60,242 bases of DNA from Alphaproteobacteria bacterium (GCA_017502865.1 JAFVUD010000003.1:1-60242); one strand, 5' to 3'; counted from the first letter of the stretch, positions 15,833-23,684 are shown. Made by a program: numbers and translations. The notes: generated by a model from the sequence alone, not told the origin.

Positions 15833-17710
15833 TTAACCCTCGTAATTATCATCAAACACGGAATTCATACGGTTTGTCACATCTTCCAATTTTGCCTGAC
15901 AAACCTTATACTCATCTGCCCTGGCCAAATAAGCCTCTGCTATTTTATTTTGAACATCCAGTGGCGGAACAGGAATGTCCAAATTTTCCAGTTCTTTACG
16001 ACTTATGTTGATTATTGTCGCCTGATTAGACCTGCTGTTCAGCAATGCTTTACCTTGCTGGCTTTCCAGAAAAACCTTAACATAATATGGATTTATACGA
16101 TTTGTATCTAATTCAATTACATACATGTTGCCAGATGGAACAACCGGCTCTCTTCCCCACGGTTTGGGCTGCGGTTCAGAGAAAACTGCTATTTTATACG
16201 GTTCGCCACTTTTTGAAATAATCAAATCATTTTCTTTTAAATACATATCTGATTTTACTGCGTTCTCTGGGTAAAACACACTTGGCAAATCTTCGTCAAT
16301 TAATCCATTTTTAATATTTGATAATGACAAACTCAACACAGGGTATGTTTCTGGCGGCACTTCTTTACAAGAAACCCCACGTCTAATTGAGTTGATAAAA
16401 TCGCCTAATTTTTTACAATCTTTGAACTTGAACGTTGGCGTTATATATCGATTATAATTAAGAACGTAATCGTTATCTCTTAATTCTGATAACGAAACGG
16501 TTTTACTGTACTCTGTATCTGACTTAAGCCCCGTCAATATCTTTTTTTCATACCCGTCTAGCATGGACATAATATTATAATCGATTTTTTCGACCATTTT
16601 TACACTTTTATTCCCGTGGCTAAATACTATCATGGTTGTTGCGATATTCGTGTCTGAGAATAATCCTTCAGGCAATGCAATAACCGCCTCCACCAATCCC
16701 TTTTCAATAAACTCTTTGCGGATTGCCATATCAGCAGTGTTCCAAACAGAACCGTTACTCATTATTGCGACGGCCTTGCCGCCCTTTGACAAATGGTTAC
16801 ATATCCAATTATTGAATGCCCAATCGCTAGATTTTCCTTTGGCTTCCAAACCTTTGGGCAAATACTTTAATCCTAATGGATAATTTGCAAATATCTTATC
16901 AAATTTGTTGGTGTCACAAATTCCATCACTATAATCAGAGTCCACATTAGTGAAATTCCCACCAATATTATGTACCCCCAATAAATTTGCTCTTAAAACC
17001 GCGACTTCTTGTTCTTCTACAGATATTTCATAACCATAATATTTTCCGCCAGTAAAAACATCTGCATATTTTCCTTCGGTATATCTAGCCAATTTATTCA
17101 AGTCAAACATTTTTGACATGAATCCGCCACCACCACAACCTAAATCCATAACCTTATCGCCACTTTGTATATCTAATATTCCCAAAGCTATTTTTTTCAC
17201 CACTGATGGGGTTGCGGATTTTCCAGAATAGCTAAACAATGCAGCATTTGCAAAAAACTCTTCATCATACTGTTTGTATTTGTCTATAAAACCCAAAAAT
17301 TCTTCCCATATAGCTTCATCCAAATATCTTTCGCTCAAGTTTGTGATGATGTTCGGTATATTATATCCATGTGGATACATCCCAGTTTTTTCATCATTTT
17401 CAATAAAATTATCAAAAGAAACCTGACATACCTCTGAAAGACTGGGCTTTTGGCTTGTTTTGCTTTTTTGCATCATTTTGCACGCGATAAACAATAAATA
17501 ATTCACCAGAATATTCACATATTTATATTTTTGTCTGCTTGCATGTTGCACATACGCTTCGTACAGCGCACCTATGCGTTCATTTAATTCATACATGTCC
17601 ATACGACGTTCCATCATGTCTGGCCGCTCGTTCGATGAATCAGTATTGCCTTTAACAAAATTAATATTCGAATCTTTTAAAACAGAATTAAAAAAACTTT
17701 CTTTTGACAC
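15833..17710 (-). CDS. HsdM/HsdS-fusion N6-adenine methylase with atypical motif IV
   Basis: 625 aa. Residues about 1-150 are a helical HsdM-like N-terminus. Motif I is DLGCGGGGF near residue 190. The motif IV position reads NYPL (FDKIFANYPLG) rather than NPPF/NPPY, keeping the Asn and one Pro but losing the aromatic. Residues about 430-600 form one HsdS-like target-recognition half ending in PVPPLDVQNKIAEAY. No nuclease or helicase is fused. The GTG start at 17710 has AAAGGATT ahead. It heads a unit with the 179-aa and zinc-ribbon genes. It may be a dedicated methylase of an undescribed system, or a DNA-reading protein with weak catalysis. Confidence 0.75.
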   Translation of the reverse strand: MSKESFFNSVLKDSNINFVKGNTDSSNERPDMMERRMDMYELNERIGALYEAYVQHASRQKYKYVNILVNYLLFIACKMMQKSKTSQKPSLSEVCQVSFDNFIENDEKTGMYPHGYNIPNIITNLSERYLDEAIWEEFLGFIDKYKQYDEEFFANAALFSYSGKSATPSVVKKIALGILDIQSGDKVMDLGCGGGGFMSKMFDLNKLARYTEGKYADVFTGGKYYGYEISVEEQEVAVLRANLLGVHNIGGNFTNVDSDYSDGICDTNKFDKIFANYPLGLKYLPKGLEAKGKSSDWAFNNWICNHLSKGGKAVAIMSNGSVWNTADMAIRKEFIEKGLVEAVIALPEGLFSDTNIATTMIVFSHGNKSVKMVEKIDYNIMSMLDGYEKKILTGLKSDTEYSKTVSLSELRDNDYVLNYNRYITPTFKFKDCKKLGDFINSIRRGVSCKEVPPETYPVLSLSLSNIKNGLIDEDLPSVFYPENAVKSDMYLKENDLIISKSGEPYKIAVFSEPQPKPWGREPVVPSGNMYVIELDTNRINPYYVKVFLESQQGKALLNSRSNQATIINISRKELENLDIPVPPLDVQNKIAEAYLARADEYKVCQAKLEDVTNRMNSVFDDNYEG

Positions 17711-17720
17711 GCTTAATCCT

Positions 17721-17800
17721 TTTGGTTATTGATAACCAGAATATACAACATTCAAAACGATTCGTCAATAAAAATCTTTGGTTATTAATAACCAAATCTC
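17721..17800 (-). promoter_or_regulatory. two palindromic operator-like repeats upstream of the methylase unit
   Basis: A perfect palindrome TGGTTATTGATAACCA (17723-17738, two central bases unpaired) and a perfect 20-bp palindrome TTTGGTTATTAATAACCAAA (17777-17796) lie 56 bp apart. Each is followed by ATTCAAAAC, so the whole ~55-bp unit is repeated directly. They lie 13-86 bp ahead of the GTG start at 17710, in the promoter region. They are likely binding sites for a dimeric repressor or controller; no regulator gene is adjacent. Confidence 0.55.
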
Positions 17801-17945
17801 ATAAATTCAAAACAATTTTGATTAATTTTCTATTTTTTATCAAACTAAACAGCTTATCATCACCATACAGCATGGTAAAATCCCTTGTTGTGGCGAGTGT
17901 CGCGATACAGAGTTTTTCCAAGTTTATTTTCTTAATTCCTTGAAA
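17799..17945 (-). pseudogene. remnant of an SRA-HNH-type leader and gene start
   Basis: On the minus strand the motifs AAAATAAACTTGG, AACAAGGGATTTTACC and ATGCTGTATGGTGATG match the leader and first codons of the SRA-HNH gene at 4564 (ATGCTACGTGGTGAC). The reading frame here stops after 24 codons at 17799. I read it as a truncated 5' fragment of a second copy. Nothing else in 17711-18036 looks coding. Confidence 0.45.
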
Positions 17946-18036
17946 TTCCGACAAAAATCTCTATATCTATAGTGTCCGTTGGGGACAGAATTTAAATTTT
18001 CCAAACTTTATCAAACAACAGCCAAAGGAGGCGAGC

Positions 18037-18594
18037 ATGACACAAGTGTCAAGTGCGGTTGATGTGCTGTGGAATTTGTATCTGGAGCACCCAGAAAAAC
18101 TGAGCAAGGTTGACTGGGAATACCTGATACGGAATCGAGCAGGCGCATTAGTACGTGAAATACTGATTAAAGACATGCACAAACACATAAAGCCAGTGCA
18201 TGATAAACATGAACAACAATGGCGGATGGCCAATCAAGCCACTTTGCAACGCATTGGGCAATGTATTGGGGACGGTGGACCGGTCGCATACATAGACCTG
18301 ATTGCGGCAATTGATGCTGGGGTGGATATAAATATCCTGAAATACCTGATATCAAAGTGCGACAACATAAACGGTGTTGATGAAAATGGGCAGACAGCCC
18401 TGCATCACTGCGTATTGAATTATGTCAGTTTGGATTTAGTGAACGAACTGTTTATCGCAGGAATAAATGGTGCGATATGCGACATTTACGGCATGGATGC
18501 ATGCGATTACCTGGACAAAGACATCTGGGGCGATGATTACGGGACGGCACGCATGATGTTGCGCCCATACTGGACATATTTTTATGACGAATAA
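18037..18594 (+). CDS. ankyrin-repeat protein
   Basis: 185 aa. The C-terminal 90 residues contain ankyrin-type repeats: IDLIAAIDAGVDINILKYLIS, then NGVDENGQTALHHCVLN, then LVNELFIAGINGAICDIYGMD. The N-terminal half is helical and charged. There is no signal peptide. AAAGGAGG precedes the ATG at ideal spacing. It is the first of two plus-strand genes running towards the second mutT. Ankyrin proteins mediate protein contacts; the partner is unknown. Confidence 0.75.
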   Translation: MTQVSSAVDVLWNLYLEHPEKLSKVDWEYLIRNRAGALVREILIKDMHKHIKPVHDKHEQQWRMANQATLQRIGQCIGDGGPVAYIDLIAAIDAGVDINILKYLISKCDNINGVDENGQTALHHCVLNYVSLDLVNELFIAGINGAICDIYGMDACDYLDKDIWGDDYGTARMMLRPYWTYFYDE

Positions 18595-18605
18595 AGGGGT
18601 ACAAA

Positions 18606-18821
18606 ATGACATCAAAAGCACAAGAATACTTATCAGTGGCGGTTCGATTGGCAAACACCGACATAACCGAGGTCGAGCGCAGTAAAATTCACGACCAATT
18701 ACGCACCATCAAGCAATCCTTTGATTCAGCAGATTGGGATGCGCTAATTTCGTGCACAAACAACCCGACCATACGCGCAGAATTACATAAGCAAAAAATG
18801 TTATACCTGAACACCCGCTAA
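18606..18821 (+). CDS. 71-aa hypothetical protein
   Basis: A small helical protein (EYLSVAVRLANTD, HDQLRTIKQSFDSAD) with no recognised domain. It follows the ankyrin gene by 11 bases with AAAGGGG ahead of its ATG, so the two are likely co-transcribed. Its last 21 bases overlap the convergent mutT copy B. Confidence 0.55.
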   Translation: MTSKAQEYLSVAVRLANTDITEVERSKIHDQLRTIKQSFDSADWDALISCTNNPTIRAELHKQKMLYLNTR

Positions 18822-19187
18822 AACCTGTGACACAATCAAATCTGCTGGTAATTGTGGATGCGCCGGCAGGTCTGGAATTGACACCCAGTGCATGTCGTCG
18901 TGGACGCGCAGTTGGATTTCGCCGGCATAGCCCAAAATCTCGTATGTGTGCAGTTCGATGACCTTGCCTGAATCCGTGGTATGCTTTGCAATTGTAATCA
19001 GGTCGCCGATTTGTGCATCTATCCCCAATTCTTCGGCCAGTTCCCGGCGCAGGCATGTTGGGCCGTCCTCGCCATCTTCAAACTTACCACCGGGGTATTC
19101 CCATTCGCCCGCCAATGGCTGGTCAACCGCCCGTCGCATCAGCAGAACCCGGTCCCCATTTCTAAAAATCGCAGCAGTTACTTTCAT
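18801..19187 (-). CDS. mutT: MutT-type Nudix hydrolase, copy B
   Basis: 128 aa, nearly identical to copy A (4618-4995) at both protein and DNA level, with the same complete Nudix box (GKFEDGEDG ... RELAEELGI). Differences cluster in a short stretch after HTYEI and at the C-terminus. The ATG at 19187 is chosen to match copy A; AAGG lies too close ahead of it, and an ATG at 19208 is also possible. Same orientation as copy A, about 14.2 kb away. Confidence 0.85.
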   Translation of the reverse strand: MKVTAAIFRNGDRVLLMRRAVDQPLAGEWEYPGGKFEDGEDGPTCLRRELAEELGIDAQIGDLITIAKHTTDSGKVIELHTYEILGYAGEIQLRVHDDMHWVSIPDLPAHPQLPADLIVSQVLAGVQV

Positions 19188-19331
19188 CCTTGATTTAATT
19201 ATATCCATATTTTCTGGAAATGCATATGTTTTTATTTGTTTATGAACGCGCCAATGGCACACACGTATAATTTTATTTGAAACTTTGGGCTTTTTGTATT
19301 AGGATTAAACTTGAAACGATGGGAATTTATT

Positions 19332-20153
19332 ATGGCAGGAAAAAGCATCAAGATCTACTTACCGACTGGAAAACCTGAGGGCATAAGAAAAGCCTATATC
19401 ACTACAGAAAAACCAGTGGTGTTTCGTATACCGCTTACTGAAATTAGTAACAACATTGACCGTCTAGACTTTAATGGTATATATATTTTAATCGACAGTA
19501 TAACGACAGAAGCACCCCAGATATATGTTGGCAAAGGCAAGGTAAAGTCTAGAATTCAACAGCATATAAAAAAGAAAACTTTCTGGAACACTGTTTTTGC
19601 AATACAACTTGATAGTGAAAGTGGGTTTAGTGATACTGACATTTCCTATCTTGAATATTATTTTATAAAGAAAAGCAAAGATTTTAAAAACATAAATTCA
19701 GAAGAAAACAAGCAAATTCCACAAAAACCTCGTTTAAAAGACGAAGAGTTAGATGATTTACATTGTTATATAGACACGATTGAACTTCTTTTGTCAGAAT
19801 TGGGTTTAAAATGTTTTCAAGATGAACCAAAGGATAATCTATTCATATGCCAGGATAAATATGGCAGTTTCGGTCAAGGACGTTACAACGCTAATTCCGG
19901 TCTTTTGTTATTGAAAGGCGCAAAGTGCAGAATAGAAATGCACAAAGGTACAAAAAGCTTACCTAAACGTGATGATTTGATAAAAAAACATGTTTTACAA
20001 GAAAAGGATGGTTTCTACATATTGCAAGAAGATATTCTTTTCTCTTCAGTCTCATCCGCTGCTCAAATTGTGTTGGCAAGACGTGCTAACGGCTGGACCG
20101 AATGGAAGAACAAGTCCGGGAAGACATTGGATGATTTATACAGGATAAAATAG
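19332..20153 (+). CDS. GIY-YIG-like nuclease with DUF4357-like C-terminus
   Basis: 273 aa. Residues about 45-120 fit a GIY-YIG fold: NGIYILIDS, then QIYVGKGKVKSRIQQH with the catalytic-type Arg, then LEYYFIKKSK. The C-terminus (AAQIVLARRANGWTEWKNK) matches the DUF4357 pattern often fused to such nucleases. The ATG at 19332 has GGGAA eight bases ahead; a TTG at 19311 is less likely. Single gene, with a possible terminator at 20264. Probably a mobile or defence nuclease; target unknown. Confidence 0.75.
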   Translation: MAGKSIKIYLPTGKPEGIRKAYITTEKPVVFRIPLTEISNNIDRLDFNGIYILIDSITTEAPQIYVGKGKVKSRIQQHIKKKTFWNTVFAIQLDSESGFSDTDISYLEYYFIKKSKDFKNINSEENKQIPQKPRLKDEELDDLHCYIDTIELLLSELGLKCFQDEPKDNLFICQDKYGSFGQGRYNANSGLLLLKGAKCRIEMHKGTKSLPKRDDLIKKHVLQEKDGFYILQEDILFSSVSSAAQIVLARRANGWTEWKNKSGKTLDDLYRIK

Positions 20154-20263
20154 TATCAACCATTATTCCAATTGTTTAGAAACAGCTCGCATACTCTACC
20201 CAAACTAGTAAAATCATCAGGGTTTTCAACTCGATACGTGCGAGTTATGCCGAGCCAAGATTT

Positions 20264-20290
20264 CCGCAGATTTCTGCGGGGGTTTTATTA
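20264..20290 (+). terminator. terminator-like hairpin after the GIY-YIG gene
   Basis: CCGCAG (20264-20269) pairs with CTGCGG (20274-20279), followed by GGGTTTTATTATTT. The same CGCAGA/TCTGCG wording recurs near 1157 and 52331. Confidence 0.5.
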
Positions 20291-20313
20291 TTTATTCCAC
20301 ACACATAAAAACA

Positions 20314-20341
20314 TTGCGGATGGTTTGGGATGTGCTATAAT
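20314..20341 (+). promoter_or_regulatory. promoter of metK
   Basis: TTGCGG (20314-20319), 16-base spacer, then TATAAT (20336-20341) with an extended TGC just ahead. Predicted start near 20348, exactly at the 5' arm of the leader's closing stem. Confidence 0.65.
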
Positions 20342-20347
20342 TGTCAT

Positions 20348-20503
20348 GTACAAGGTGGATTTATCCTGACTTGTCCGGCCTTAAAACGGACTAAACAAGG
20401 GAGTTAGTATTATGCAAATTTTCCGTTCTTTGATGTTCGCGTTGCGTGGTGCGTTCTGTGAATCCACCTTTGGTTCATTTTGCAAAAACCAAAGGAGTAT
20501 ATT
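20348..20503 (+). promoter_or_regulatory. metK leader RNA with two mutually exclusive folds (riboswitch candidate)
   Basis: AAGGTGGATT (20352-20361) is exactly complementary to AATCCACCTT (20461-20470), closing a ~120-nt domain. CCTTTGGTT (20467-20475) is exactly complementary to AACCAAAGG (20487-20495), which contains the metK ribosome-binding site AAAGGAG (20491-20497). The two stems share 20467-20470 and so compete. Inside the domain, GTCCG/CGGAC (20373-20377/20387-20391) with CCTT/AAGG (20379-20382/20397-20400) can form an H-type pseudoknot that covers a second ribosome-binding site, AAGGGAG, ahead of an ATG at 20412. A short frame from 20412 runs into metK. It does not match a SAM riboswitch class I can recall. 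Confidence 0.55.
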
Positions 20504-21514
20504 ATGCAAAAAACAGCAGAAGCGGTGTCATTGGGACACCCAGACAAAACAGCAGACTTTATTTCCAGTTTCATTCTGGACAGAATGATTGAGCAAGACC
20601 CAAACGTGCGATACGCCGTCGAGGTTATGGTTAAGGGCAATACAGTTGTTCTGGGCGGGGAAATTGGTGGCAATGTCAATTTGGACAACCCGGAACAATA
20701 TGTCATTCAGGCACTGGCCGAGATTGGGTACGACAAGCGATATGCAGACATATGGGGTGACTGCACCATAAATCCGGCAAGATTGCAGGTTATAAATATG
20801 ATTGGTGTTCAATCAGCAGAAATCTATCAAGGTGTTGCCGCCAACGGATGGGGCGACCAGGGTGTGTTTGTGGGATACGCAGCCCAAGGCGAAGGCAAAA
20901 TAAATCGAGAACTGTTTTTGGCACGCAAGTTGAATGATGCACTGTACAATTTGGCACGTGGGTCAAACAATCTGGGACTGGATATAAAAACACAAATTAC
21001 GATAAATGATGACAAAATCGAAACGGCGATTGTTGCGATTCCAATGCTGACCGAAGCAGATTTGACCGATTTTATAATTGACACATTAGGCGAACAGCCC
21101 CAGAACATTATCATTAACGGCACAGGCCGATATACAGTTCACGGACCGATTGCAGACTGTGGCATAACGGGGCGAAAATTGGCGTGCGATTTCTATTCCA
21201 CGGCATGCCCGATTGGGGGCGGTTCACCATGGACAAAAGATGCCAGCAAGGCTGATTTAACATTGAATGTTTATGCACGGATTTTAGCGTGTGAAAATCT
21301 GGGCGATAACGATGAATGTTTTGTATATCTGTCTTCGTGTATTGGGCGGGCAGAATTACCCAGCGCAACGATTAAGACAATAAAAGACGGAAATGTGACG
21401 GAACGCAATCTGTACATTGACCGCAGTCCACGGCAAATAATAAATGATTGTGGGTTAACGGGGGCAATTTATACAAAACTGTGTCGCATGGGGATTTGTG
21501 GAATCGCAAATTAA
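20504..21514 (+). CDS. metK: S-adenosylmethionine synthetase, short divergent form
   Basis: 336 aa, against about 385 for typical MetK. Recognised by GHPDKTAD at the N-terminus (ATP/Mg site), GWGDQGVFVGYA (canonical GAGDQG), and GGGSPWTKDASKAD in place of GGGAFSGKDPTKVD. It makes S-adenosylmethionine from ATP and methionine, the cofactor of the methylases in the neighbouring defence block. The ATG at 20504 has AAAGGAG seven bases ahead. The shortness and altered signatures suggest a divergent paralogue or an acquired form rather than a broken gene. Regulation by the leader RNA is inferred. Confidence 0.8.
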   Translation: MQKTAEAVSLGHPDKTADFISSFILDRMIEQDPNVRYAVEVMVKGNTVVLGGEIGGNVNLDNPEQYVIQALAEIGYDKRYADIWGDCTINPARLQVINMIGVQSAEIYQGVAANGWGDQGVFVGYAAQGEGKINRELFLARKLNDALYNLARGSNNLGLDIKTQITINDDKIETAIVAIPMLTEADLTDFIIDTLGEQPQNIIINGTGRYTVHGPIADCGITGRKLACDFYSTACPIGGGSPWTKDASKADLTLNVYARILACENLGDNDECFVYLSSCIGRAELPSATIKTIKDGNVTERNLYIDRSPRQIINDCGLTGAIYTKLCRMGICGIAN

Positions 21515-21544
21515 ATAAAAAACAGGGTGCAAATATGCACCCTG
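21513..21544 (-). terminator. terminator of the 21556-23604 operon
   Basis: CAGGGTGCA (21523-21531) pairs with TGCACCCTG (21536-21544); the minus strand continues into a T-rich run. It lies just past the minus-strand gene and also abuts metK. Confidence 0.8.
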
Positions 21545-21555
21545 CCCTGATTTAG

Positions 21556-21969
21556 TTATCTGACCTTTTGATGGCCGTGGTTTTGATCCGTTGGACGGGT
21601 CGCATTCCAGGCATCAATTATGGCCTTATTATTATCTTGCCAGACCTTTTTAATTTCTTTCATAATCTTTTTAATCTGGGGCGGAACGCCACGGGTGGCT
21701 TCGGCCTTCATCACAGAACAATCAGAAATCTTGAACCGACATGAACAGTTTTGATATGTGACCTTGAAATGTGGTTCTTCGGTTTCGTTTGGAAAAACGT
21801 CTAATTTAATACTGACACGGGGTGGTTCTTTGATAGAAATAACCATCCCCATGCCAGTTTTTGGAAAAACCAGACGTGATTGGCGACGTGGTTCCAGATT
21901 GGATTCCACCAGCAAATCATCCAACTGTTCCGTCATTTGGTCAAATAAAATCTGCAAGTATGCGTCCAT
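21556..21969 (-). CDS. 137-aa protein, possibly DUF4160-like
   Basis: The central segment (VSIKLDVFPNETEEPHFKVTY, then QNCSCRFKISDCSVM) recalls the DUF4160 pattern of small beta-rich proteins with a PHF/PHFHV turn; the C-terminus is helical and basic (IKKIMKEIKKVWQDN). It lies 12 bases after the membrane Cys-His gene and shares its terminator, so it is the last gene of a three-gene minus-strand operon. Its role is unknown; the family link is a weak visual match. Confidence 0.5.
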   Translation of the reverse strand: MDAYLQILFDQMTEQLDDLLVESNLEPRRQSRLVFPKTGMGMVISIKEPPRVSIKLDVFPNETEEPHFKVTYQNCSCRFKISDCSVMKAEATRGVPPQIKKIMKEIKKVWQDNNKAIIDAWNATRPTDQNHGHQKVR

Positions 21970-21981
21970 TTTTTGACCCCA

Positions 21982-22773
21982 TTAACGGTTGCGACCTGTG
22001 CGGGCCAATTTATGTTCGACAACACGTGCGACGTCGATTACTGTGCAATTGCCGCCATCAAAGTATGAAAAACGTTCATTATAACCAGACGCAATTACAG
22101 GGCGACCGGCCGCATCTGGAACAAATGTTTTACCAGTGCCATCTACAAAGCCGATGCCGACGAACATTTTTGTATGAATAGGAAAACGTACAACTGCGCC
22201 GGCCTTGATGTGTTTGAAATCTTCGGCGGTTGGGTTACGAAAGACTGTACCTGGGATACTGTCGCTGGCAAAGTAATTCACCAAGTGATCCCCATTGTAC
22301 AAGGCTTCATGACGACCACGATTTTTGGCAAATAGGCGGGCAGCAAAATTGTGTTCACGGAATTTCATACGGTGTGTTGCATCAACCAAAGCGTTTGTTA
22401 CACTTTTGTTGCAATAGTTGTAATCCAAACCAAACAATTCACCAGGTGTTGCCAAACGACGGTTGATAGAATCAATGTCCATCGCCAATTCTTTGGCAGC
22501 AGTTTCACCAAACAACTGGGCAATTTCTGTGTTGGTCATGTTGGCCCAATCCACAGTTTTGAATGTAGATGGATCAAAGAAATCACGATTCAATGTGCGA
22601 TTTGCACCAGAATTGCCAGATACATATACAGCAGAATCCTGGGTATCGGCGAAAGATTCAGCCTGGTCACGACCCAAAAACGCCAATGTCAGCAAGAACG
22701 CCGTAACGGCAGCCGCTGTGTGGGTGACGGGTTTTGACGCCAAAATTTTCTTGTAATCTATTTTGTTAGCCAT
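21982..22773 (-). CDS. membrane-anchored Cys-His protein, paralogue 1
   Basis: 263 aa. One N-terminal membrane helix (HTAAAVTAFLLTLAFLG, about 18-34), then an exported domain. A Cys in NYCNKSVTNAL and a His in PIHTKMFVGIGFVD, followed by a conserved GRPVIASGYNERF and CTVIDVARVVE, are shared with paralogue 2 (22801-23604). The spacing resembles NlpC/P60- or amidase-like papain folds, where Cys and His are catalytic. It may therefore be a peptidoglycan or protein hydrolase; this is inference. It follows paralogue 2 by 27 bases. Confidence 0.6.
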   Translation of the reverse strand: MANKIDYKKILASKPVTHTAAAVTAFLLTLAFLGRDQAESFADTQDSAVYVSGNSGANRTLNRDFFDPSTFKTVDWANMTNTEIAQLFGETAAKELAMDIDSINRRLATPGELFGLDYNYCNKSVTNALVDATHRMKFREHNFAARLFAKNRGRHEALYNGDHLVNYFASDSIPGTVFRNPTAEDFKHIKAGAVVRFPIHTKMFVGIGFVDGTGKTFVPDAAGRPVIASGYNERFSYFDGGNCTVIDVARVVEHKLARTGRNR

Positions 22774-22800
22774 TTTATAATCCTTTTTTCCATGTATTAA

Positions 22801-23604
22801 TTAGCGGACATGACGTTGAACGTCGTTCTGCAATTTATATTCTACGATTTTTGGCACATCGATAACGGTGCATTTTGACCAATCATAGTATTCAAATAAA
22901 CGCTTATCATCATCAGATGCAACGACCGGACGACCACGAGAGTCGGCCACGAATGTCTGGCCACGTTTGTCGATATAGCCAATACCCATGTACATATATG
23001 AATGACGGCCACGGCGGATAATAGAACCTGCACTGACAGTGGTCAGGTCTGATTTAGATGGGTTTTTGATAATAGAGTTTGGAACACTGTCGGCTTCAAA
23101 ATACTTTACCAAATGTTTTGCATTACGCATTGCACGCTGGAAAGATTGTGTTGTGTCGCAATGCGCAGCAGGGAATGGAACCGCACGGACATTGCCACGA
23201 CGAAAACGCAGGCGGGATACCGCATCACGGTATGCACGTACGACGGCTTCGGTGCAATAGTCACGTTCGTCACCAAACATCTGTTCCGCAGTTGCAGTGC
23301 CAGATTTCAATGAATCCATATCCATTGCATATTCTTTGGCAGCGGTTTTACCCAATACTTCGCCAACACGCTGGTTTGTGTTGTATTGCCATGCAATGCT
23401 TTCAAACGACGAAGGATTGAAAATTTCACGGTTTAATTCCGCATCACGGCCACGGGCATCTGTGGTATAGACGGATGCATCCTGGCGGGATTCAAATTTA
23501 TTTTCATTATGTGCATCAATCGCAATCAATGCAACCAGGTAACCCAACAGTGCAGCAGACACGTGGGTAACGATGTTATTTTTCAAAAATTTCTTTGTTT
23601 TCAT
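22801..23604 (-). CDS. membrane-anchored Cys-His protein, paralogue 2
   Basis: 267 aa, the same plan as its neighbour: a membrane helix at about 12-30 (THVSAALLGYLVALIAI), then DYCTEAVVRAY, LVKYFEADSVPNS, SAGSIIRRGRHSYMYMGIGY, and GRPVVAS. The shared Cys and His in the same order are the best catalytic candidates. An extra ~15 residues sit after the Cys region compared with paralogue 1. It is the first gene of the operon, behind a TTGACA/TATATT promoter. Likely periplasmic; function unproven. Confidence 0.6.
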   Translation of the reverse strand: MKTKKFLKNNIVTHVSAALLGYLVALIAIDAHNENKFESRQDASVYTTDARGRDAELNREIFNPSSFESIAWQYNTNQRVGEVLGKTAAKEYAMDMDSLKSGTATAEQMFGDERDYCTEAVVRAYRDAVSRLRFRRGNVRAVPFPAAHCDTTQSFQRAMRNAKHLVKYFEADSVPNSIIKNPSKSDLTTVSAGSIIRRGRHSYMYMGIGYIDKRGQTFVADSRGRPVVASDDDKRLFEYYDWSKCTVIDVPKIVEYKLQNDVQRHVR

Positions 23605-23656
23605 TTCTCAGTTTCCTTGTTGTTATCTGGGGCAGTGTTTCCACCACACCTTAATA

Positions 23657-23684
23657 AATATAATACAAAATAATGATTTGTCAA
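23657..23684 (-). promoter_or_regulatory. promoter of the Cys-His operon
   Basis: On the minus strand TTGACA (23679-23684), 16-base spacer, TATATT (23657-23662), about 50 bases ahead of the start at 23604. Confidence 0.65.

Noticed and set aside
15833..17710. Second hsdM as a pseudogene of the type I system
   Set aside because: The frame is complete, has a good ribosome-binding site, and is followed by two tightly coupled genes. It is only distantly similar to the intact hsdM.
20412..20588. Open frame upstream of metK as an ordinary gene
   Set aside because: It overlaps the metK start in another frame for over 80 bases. Its start codon lies within the structured leader. A regulatory leader frame is possible, but a functional protein is unlikely.
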